Positions 32,705 to 33,676 of a stretch of DNA of 33,676 bases are shown here, piece by piece. The position numbers and the translations under genes are program-made. Positions within the stretch are counted from its first letter, which is position 1. The number at the start of each line of letters is the position of its first letter. The notes under the pieces were generated by a model, which ran no database searches, was not told the origin of the DNA, and saw nothing but the letters and a program-made list of their open reading frames with translations. Source of the stretch: a virus. Where the stretch lies: the IMG/VR virus record IMGVR_UViG_3300025132_000148, positions 1-33,676 of that record; one strand, 5' to 3'.

Positions 32705-33141
32705 TAGTTAGTGATTCCCGCTGCAATCGCAAAAACGCCCACTGTCAAAACCACGCCGCCAATAACGCCGCCGACAAACCACCAGTGGGTATAGTCGCTT
32801 GGTCTCCTAAGTGCTAGTTCTTGTAGTCGCTTATTTTCCTCGTCTTTTATACTGAGGAGGTTTGTGTATTTGTCTGTTGCCGATGTTAGTTTGATCTCGC
32901 TGATTTTGAGATCTAGTTCTAACTTGGCTTTTAATATTTCTATCTCTCTATCCATTTCCAACCTACACTCTTCTGCGGTGTATTTCTGGTCAGTTAGGAC
33001 TTTGGCTGCTGCTTTAGCATCCAACAAAACACCCGTGAAGGGTGCTCGCTTGCCTTTCTGTAGTTCAGTTATAACTCCCTCTTGCGCCCAAGCAGGGAAA
33101 GCAAAGAGTATAACTAAAAATATGGATAGTAGTTGTTTCAT
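32704..33141 (-). CDS. Exported coiled-coil protein with C-terminal membrane anchor
   Basis: A 145-aa protein. It has a signal peptide (1-20: basic start, LSIFLVILFAF core, AWA-Q cleavage site), a coiled coil (about 57-105, Lys/Glu/Leu heptads) and one transmembrane segment near the C-terminus (118-142, WWFVGGVIGGVVLTVGVFAI). Such a protein would sit in the periplasm anchored in the inner membrane. A spanin-like role in lysis or a superinfection role would fit, but the topology (N-terminal signal plus C-terminal anchor) is not that of a standard i-spanin. It is coupled to both neighbours (ATGA and TAATG overlaps). Confidence 0.75.
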   Translation of the reverse strand: MKQLLSIFLVILFAFPAWAQEGVITELQKGKRAPFTGVLLDAKAAAKVLTDQKYTAEECRLEMDREIEILKAKLELDLKISEIKLTSATDKYTNLLSIKDEENKRLQELALRRPSDYTHWWFVGGVIGGVVLTVGVFAIAAGITN

Positions 33142-33500
33142 ACTGGTAATTCCAAATATTCTACTGGCTTATAGGTCTTACTATCGCCATAGAACTCGCC
33201 ATCAGCATCATATGCTGTGTCATATATTCTTTCTTCTACGCCACCGTATTTATCAAACTGTGCGGCAGATGGATCTATTACTTCCCCATCATTCATCATA
33301 ATCCAAGTGTGCTCGGTTGGGTATTCGTCGTCGCTATCCTTAAGCCAAACATAGCCCTCAATAACTTTAAAATCTTCTACTCCATCAGAAAGAAGTTTCT
33401 TAACTATCTCTTCGGCGGCAACGATGCATACACCATCTTGTTCGCAATCAACTTCCAAGCCATCAAGGTACTTTCGCCAGTTTTCAAGTAGCAGCTTCAT
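33138..33500 (-). CDS. Small transglutaminase/papain-like protein (putative Cys-His-Asp)
   Basis: A 120-aa acidic protein. 'DGVCIVAAEEI' puts C25 at the start of a helix; 'TEHTWIMMNDGEVIDPSAAQ' gives H64 and D76, with F82 following. The spacing and the HTW...iDP..QF text recall small papain-like/transglutaminase-like proteins of phages and bacteria. The triad is inferred by eye. The first ten residues (MKLLLENWRK) look like a short N-terminal helical tag. The gene starts 1 base inside the stop of the Cys-rich microprotein and overlaps the next gene by 4 bases, so the three are translationally coupled. Confidence 0.6.
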   Translation of the reverse strand: MKLLLENWRKYLDGLEVDCEQDGVCIVAAEEIVKKLLSDGVEDFKVIEGYVWLKDSDDEYPTEHTWIMMNDGEVIDPSAAQFDKYGGVEERIYDTAYDADGEFYGDSKTYKPVEYLELPV

Positions 33501-33595
33501 TACTTTTCCTTACAACAGCAAGTACAGCAGCCGCAACAGCAGCAGCAGTGTGCGTCGTTAAATAAGTTCTTTAATTTGTGTAATACCTTTTTCAT
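33500..33595 (-). CDS. 31-aa Cys-cluster microprotein
   Basis: A short gene. Residues 1-14 are basic and amphipathic (MKKVLHKLKNLFND) and residues 17-28 hold ten cysteines in twelve positions (five Cys, Gly, two Cys, Thr, three Cys), ending KEK. The start has GGAGGA 7 bases upstream. Both Cys codons are used (TGC and TGT), which argues against a simple triplet expansion. The stop TAA overlaps the ATG of the next gene (TAATG). Metal binding, lipidation or membrane attachment are possible; I know no matching family. Confidence 0.7.
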   Translation of the reverse strand: MKKVLHKLKNLFNDAHCCCCCGCCTCCCKEK

Positions 33596-33598
33596 TTT

Positions 33599-33676
33599 TT
33601 ATTCCTCCGCTTTTACGCAGTTTCTGTATGTCTTACCATACATCTTTTTTGTTTTTGTAGTTGGATGAGTCTTGTA
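33599..33676 (-). CDS. 3' end of an unknown gene (runs off the window)
   Basis: An open frame of 25 codons to the window edge, ending in TAA 3 bases before the microprotein ATG. The Lys/Thr-rich end contains KKMYGKTYRNCVKAEE, a C-terminal text I associate with uncharacterised marine phage proteins. Its stop is close to the GGAGGA site of the microprotein, so it is probably the preceding gene of the same operon. Confidence 0.45.
   Translation of the reverse strand, partial: YKTHPTTKTKKMYGKTYRNCVKAEE

Noticed and set aside
33500-33550. Simple CAG/CTG microsatellite in place of a gene
   Set aside because: TGC and TGT codons alternate and are broken by Gly and Thr; a start, binding site and TAATG coupling are present, which favours a real gene.

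Overview
The window is a contiguous piece of a tailed-phage genome with a contractile tail (T4-like myovirus lineage, but distant from T4). Every gene I can support lies on the minus strand, so the operon runs from high to low coordinates. Diagnostic T4-type proteins are a gp17-like terminase, gp20-like portal, gp21-like prohead protease, gp22-like scaffold, gp23-like capsid protein, gp13/14/15-like neck proteins, gp18/gp19-like sheath and tube, a gp26-like hub protein, gp32-like SSB and a UvsX/RecA recombinase. Nearly every gene has an AGGAG-type ribosome binding site, which argues for a host that uses Shine-Dalgarno initiation (so probably not Bacteroidota). The spanin-like architecture of one small protein hints at a Gram-negative host. 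The host itself cannot be named from this sequence.

Layout in transcription order. (1) 33.7-31.8 kb: the 3' end of an unknown gene, a 31-aa microprotein with ten cysteines, a small transglutaminase/papain-like protein, a signal-peptide + coiled-coil + C-terminal-TM protein, and a fibre-like protein with a C-terminal S74 chaperone domain, mostly coupled by TAATG/ATGA overlaps. (2) 31.8-24.3 kb: a zinc-ribbon protein, an unknown protein, terminase, portal, three unknowns, prohead protease, a possible internal head protein and a phage-encoded ribosomal protein bS21. (3) 24.3-18.2 kb: an unknown virion-type protein, a repeat-rich S74 fibre protein, a small unknown, scaffold and major capsid protein, then a terminator. 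(4) 18.0-10.4 kb: neck proteins, a very large sheath, the tube, the gp26-like protein and an overlapping small tail-chaperone-like frame entered through a T7 slippery run, then a terminator. (5) 10.4-3.4 kb: a small unknown, tape measure, baseplate/tube-junction, gp53-like and hub-like proteins and one unknown. (6) 3.35-0 kb: a family A DNA polymerase reduced to its polymerase domain, overlapping a protein that resembles a degenerate FtsZ/tubulin GTPase, then a sigma70-type promoter, gp32, a strong terminator and uvsX running off the edge.

Regulation visible in the sequence: one TTGACA-N17-TAGAAT promoter for gp32/uvsX; a recurring ACTA(A/T)TTAT element on the minus strand in intergenic gaps upstream of the tube, sheath, gp13-like, scaffold and fibre genes, which I propose as this phage's late promoter; and four convincing intrinsic terminators. 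The points most worth a second look are the FtsZ/tubulin-like protein coupled to a minimal family A polymerase, the bS21 gene, the Cys-cluster microprotein coupled to a Cys/His/Asp enzyme, the candidate programmed frameshift in the gp26-like gene, and the non-T4 late-promoter motif.
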